Shown piece by piece: positions 4,500-6,122 of a stretch of 6,122 nt of DNA (the stretch's first letter is position 1; every line of letters starts with the position of its first letter). A model generated the notes under the pieces. That model was given only the letters and a program-made list of their open reading frames with translations. It did not search any database and was not told where the DNA came from. The stretch lies in the NCBI GenBank assembly GCA_947087145.1, contig CAMUBM010000051.1:1-6122 (forward strand), read 5' to 3'. This DNA comes from an uncultured Mycoplasmatota bacterium (GTDB taxonomy: Bacteria; Bacillota_I; Bacilli_A; RF39; UBA660). The position numbers and the translations under genes were made by a program.

Positions 4500-6030
4500 C
4501 TATATTTATACTTTGTAAATTCTGGCTCACACCATCTCCACTATTTGGATATTTACTGGAATAAACAAAATCAATGATATAAAAGAAAGATAGGAGAATA
4601 CAGAAAAGTGTTCTGATTTTCTTAGGAATTCGATTAAATAAACTATCCAAAAAGGGAGCAGCAAAATAAATAAAAGAACAACCTCCTAAACCAAAGACAA
4701 TGAGTCCCTCTAAGCAAATACGACCATGCAAGTTTAAGAAGAAACCATCATAATCCCAATACCTAGCATTTTTAAAAGTTTCCAAATACCATCCCGTTGC
4801 ATACTCAAGTGTGCCACAAATAAGAATCGCCAGTAAAAAAGTTAAAATTGGTTTGTTTCGGAATTTCTTGAGTAAAATGAGCAATAACACAAGTCCCCAA
4901 CCATAAATATGAAGCCAAGGACCATGGAGGGTACCACGATTGACAAACTCGCCATATTGAAACAAATGAAGTCCCACTTCCCAAATCCATCCAACAATCG
5001 AAGCTACAAAGAACATAAGAAGCAAAGAGACAAAATCATAATTTTTATTAAAGTCTGTATGCAACCATTTCTTTGTTTCTACTTCTTTACAAAGGGCTTT
5101 TTCACTTGGATAAACTTCACCAGATTTCTCTAAATAAGTATCCTTTAAAACTTCCGAACCTTCAATCTTTTCCTGAATGGCATGACTTCTAAAATACATA
5201 TAACTCTCAGCAAAACAACAATTCTTATAAGGGGTAGTAAAAATAATTCCTACCAAATGAAAACTAAACAAATCAAGGAGCGACCAACCAATCAAAGACA
5301 AATCAAGTTTAAATAACTCCCATTTGTATCCATCCATCATTTTTCTTGATAAAAGGATAGCTTCTTTCCCAGAGAGAGTGGGATTTTCTGCTAGAATATA
5401 AGGCACCATTGCATAAGAATAATGCTTAATGACACCCCCAATAATCGTAAAATACCAAAGCCATTCCTGTACCATCAAACGCATCATAGCAAATCCAATA
5501 TTTTTATACTTTCTTATTTTGTAAGGAAACAACAAACGATGAAAATTTGTCTTTATATAGCCTCTATTTTCTAAAAAAAATCTAGCCTCTCCCACAACGA
5601 ACACATTTCGAATAAACAAGACATAAAGAAGGGTTAAAATCGCACCCAGCAAAATCAAAATACTTTGCCACACTCGTTCATGAAAAATTAACTGATTAAA
5701 AGAATTTAAAAGTCCAAAAATAAAACTTCCAGATGCGGTAACATTATTAAATACATTGGCGAGTACTCCTCGGGTAGGTTTATAATTCGTAATACTTTCT
5801 TGTACATTGCTGATACTTTCTATGGTATCCCTTAAAATCTCCGAATTCAAAACCGCTCCGAATGGTTCACTCTTAATCGTAATAGAAGAAGTATCAAAAG
5901 AAATCGGTTGATTAGAAGTGATTTTATAAGTTCCAAGAAGCATAGAGACAAAAAATGCAATGGCAACACAACGCCAGTAGTTTACTTTTAACGCTTTCTT
6001 TGCTTCTTTTTTTATCTCTCTTACTTTCAT
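4468..6030 (-). CDS. Polytopic membrane protein: DUF975-like N-terminal half fused to CmpB-like (ABC_trans_CmpB) C-terminal half
   Basis: A 520-residue integral membrane protein. The start MKVREIKKEAKKALKVNYWR is typical of DUF975 proteins, a basic helix before the first membrane segment (about 21-34). A Ser/Thr/Asn-rich extracytoplasmic stretch (about 36-110) follows, then segments near 122-145, 185-200 and 243-265 with LAENPTLSGKEAILLSRKM (213-231). After a charged linker (285-328) a second module begins: segment 332-348 ending GWIWE (347-351), then FVNRGTLHGPWLHIYGWG (362-379), more segments near 380-410, RYWDYDGFFLNLHGRICLEG (423-442) and two last segments. WE...RG.L.GPW..IYG.G is the hallmark of the putative ABC transporter permease CmpB family. 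No ATPase gene is adjacent, so transport is unproven and no substrate can be named. Start supported by GAGG (6042-6039) at 8 nt and the promoter upstream. Its last about ten codons are made by the terminator hairpin. Confidence 0.88.
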   Translation of the reverse strand: MKVREIKKEAKKALKVNYWRCVAIAFFVSMLLGTYKITSNQPISFDTSSITIKSEPFGAVLNSEILRDTIESISNVQESITNYKPTRGVLANVFNNVTASGSFIFGLLNSFNQLIFHERVWQSILILLGAILTLLYVLFIRNVFVVGEARFFLENRGYIKTNFHRLLFPYKIRKYKNIGFAMMRLMVQEWLWYFTIIGGVIKHYSYAMVPYILAENPTLSGKEAILLSRKMMDGYKWELFKLDLSLIGWSLLDLFSFHLVGIIFTTPYKNCCFAESYMYFRSHAIQEKIEGSEVLKDTYLEKSGEVYPSEKALCKEVETKKWLHTDFNKNYDFVSLLLMFFVASIVGWIWEVGLHLFQYGEFVNRGTLHGPWLHIYGWGLVLLLILLKKFRNKPILTFLLAILICGTLEYATGWYLETFKNARYWDYDGFFLNLHGRICLEGLIVFGLGGCSFIYFAAPFLDSLFNRIPKKIRTLFCILLSFFYIIDFVYSSKYPNSGDGVSQNLQSINIENTTNLCSSL

Positions 6031-6077
6031 AAAAACTACCTCAAAACTACTTAAAAAGTATTATTTTTTATGTATCC

Positions 6078-6106
6078 ATACTATCTTTTTTTTCGAGTTT
6101 TGTCAA
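6078..6106 (-). promoter_or_regulatory. Promoter of the DUF975/CmpB-like gene
   Basis: On the minus strand TTGACA (6106-6101) is followed by a 17-nt spacer and TAGTAT (6083-6078). Transcription would start near 6071, giving a leader of about 40 nt that contains the GAGG Shine-Dalgarno. Both boxes, the spacing and the flank AATTTGACAAAA match the promoter at 2017-2045. Confidence 0.78.
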
Positions 6107-6122
6107 ATTATGATAAGATAAT

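Noticed and set aside
4909..5133. Plus-strand open frame inside the membrane protein gene
   Set aside because: No start signals, and it lies opposite the conserved CmpB-like motif region of the minus-strand gene.
6048..6060. Operator-like TACTT...AAGTA palindrome in the leader of the membrane protein gene
   Set aside because: Five-base AT-rich arms are expected by chance here, and there is no second copy in the window.

Overview
The window is AT-rich DNA with short intergenic gaps, AGGAGG-type ribosome binding sites, TTGACA/TATAAT promoters and intrinsic hairpin/T-run terminators. This points to a low-GC Bacillota, probably a gut member of the Bacilli or Erysipelotrichia. A DUF975-type/CmpB-type membrane protein and a serine hydrolase of the class C beta-lactamase fold fit that group; the assignment is inferred from style and protein families, not from a marker gene. 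Every intact gene stops with TAA or TAG, and tryptophan is always TGG in the intact genes, so the standard bacterial code applies.

Layout. 1-374: C-terminal part of a serine hydrolase, closed by a clear terminator (376-401). 439-1209: an unusual fusion of an XRE-type helix-turn-helix with a CYTH (CyaB class IV adenylate cyclase / triphosphate tunnel) domain. 1221-2000, minus strand, convergent with it: an unrecognised protein with a possible Cys-His-Asp catalytic arrangement. 2010-2086: back-to-back divergent promoters. 2083-4493: a retron locus on the plus strand. 4468-6030, minus strand, convergent with the retron locus: a polytopic membrane protein with a DUF975-like N-terminal half and a CmpB-like C-terminal half, with its promoter at the right edge.

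The retron locus is the centre of interest. An extended -10 promoter drives a structured leader (2083-2259) with all the marks of a retron msr-msd: 11-nt a1/a2 complementary ends, TAGCGA directly after a1 (branching G predicted at 2094), two small msr hairpins and a long imperfect msd stem with a branched tip. The leader runs into a 315-aa retron-type reverse transcriptase carrying NAxxH, QGAPTS, YSDD and VTG motifs. Next come a 224-aa DUF3841 protein and an 81-aa protein of a 'VTEGAS' type. The last reading frame is damaged: one A appears missing near 4148-4151 and there is an in-frame TGA at 4278. By analogy with known retrons, the RT and msDNA would form a complex controlling an effector, and DUF3841 is the obvious candidate. 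I do not recall DUF3841 as an established retron effector. DUF3841 also has its own extended -10 promoter in the short gap after the RT, so the two may be expressed at different levels.

Two expression patterns recur. Three genes (439, 2000 minus, 3256) have the -10 box only 16-17 nt before the ATG, with a GTGA-type Shine-Dalgarno at the predicted 5' end. The two minus-strand genes share the promoter AATTTGACAAAA ... TAGTAT with a 17-nt spacer. No tRNA, rRNA, CRISPR array, insertion sequence or riboswitch was found. No stretch longer than 300 bases lacks a gene; the 2046-2274 gap holds the retron RNA.
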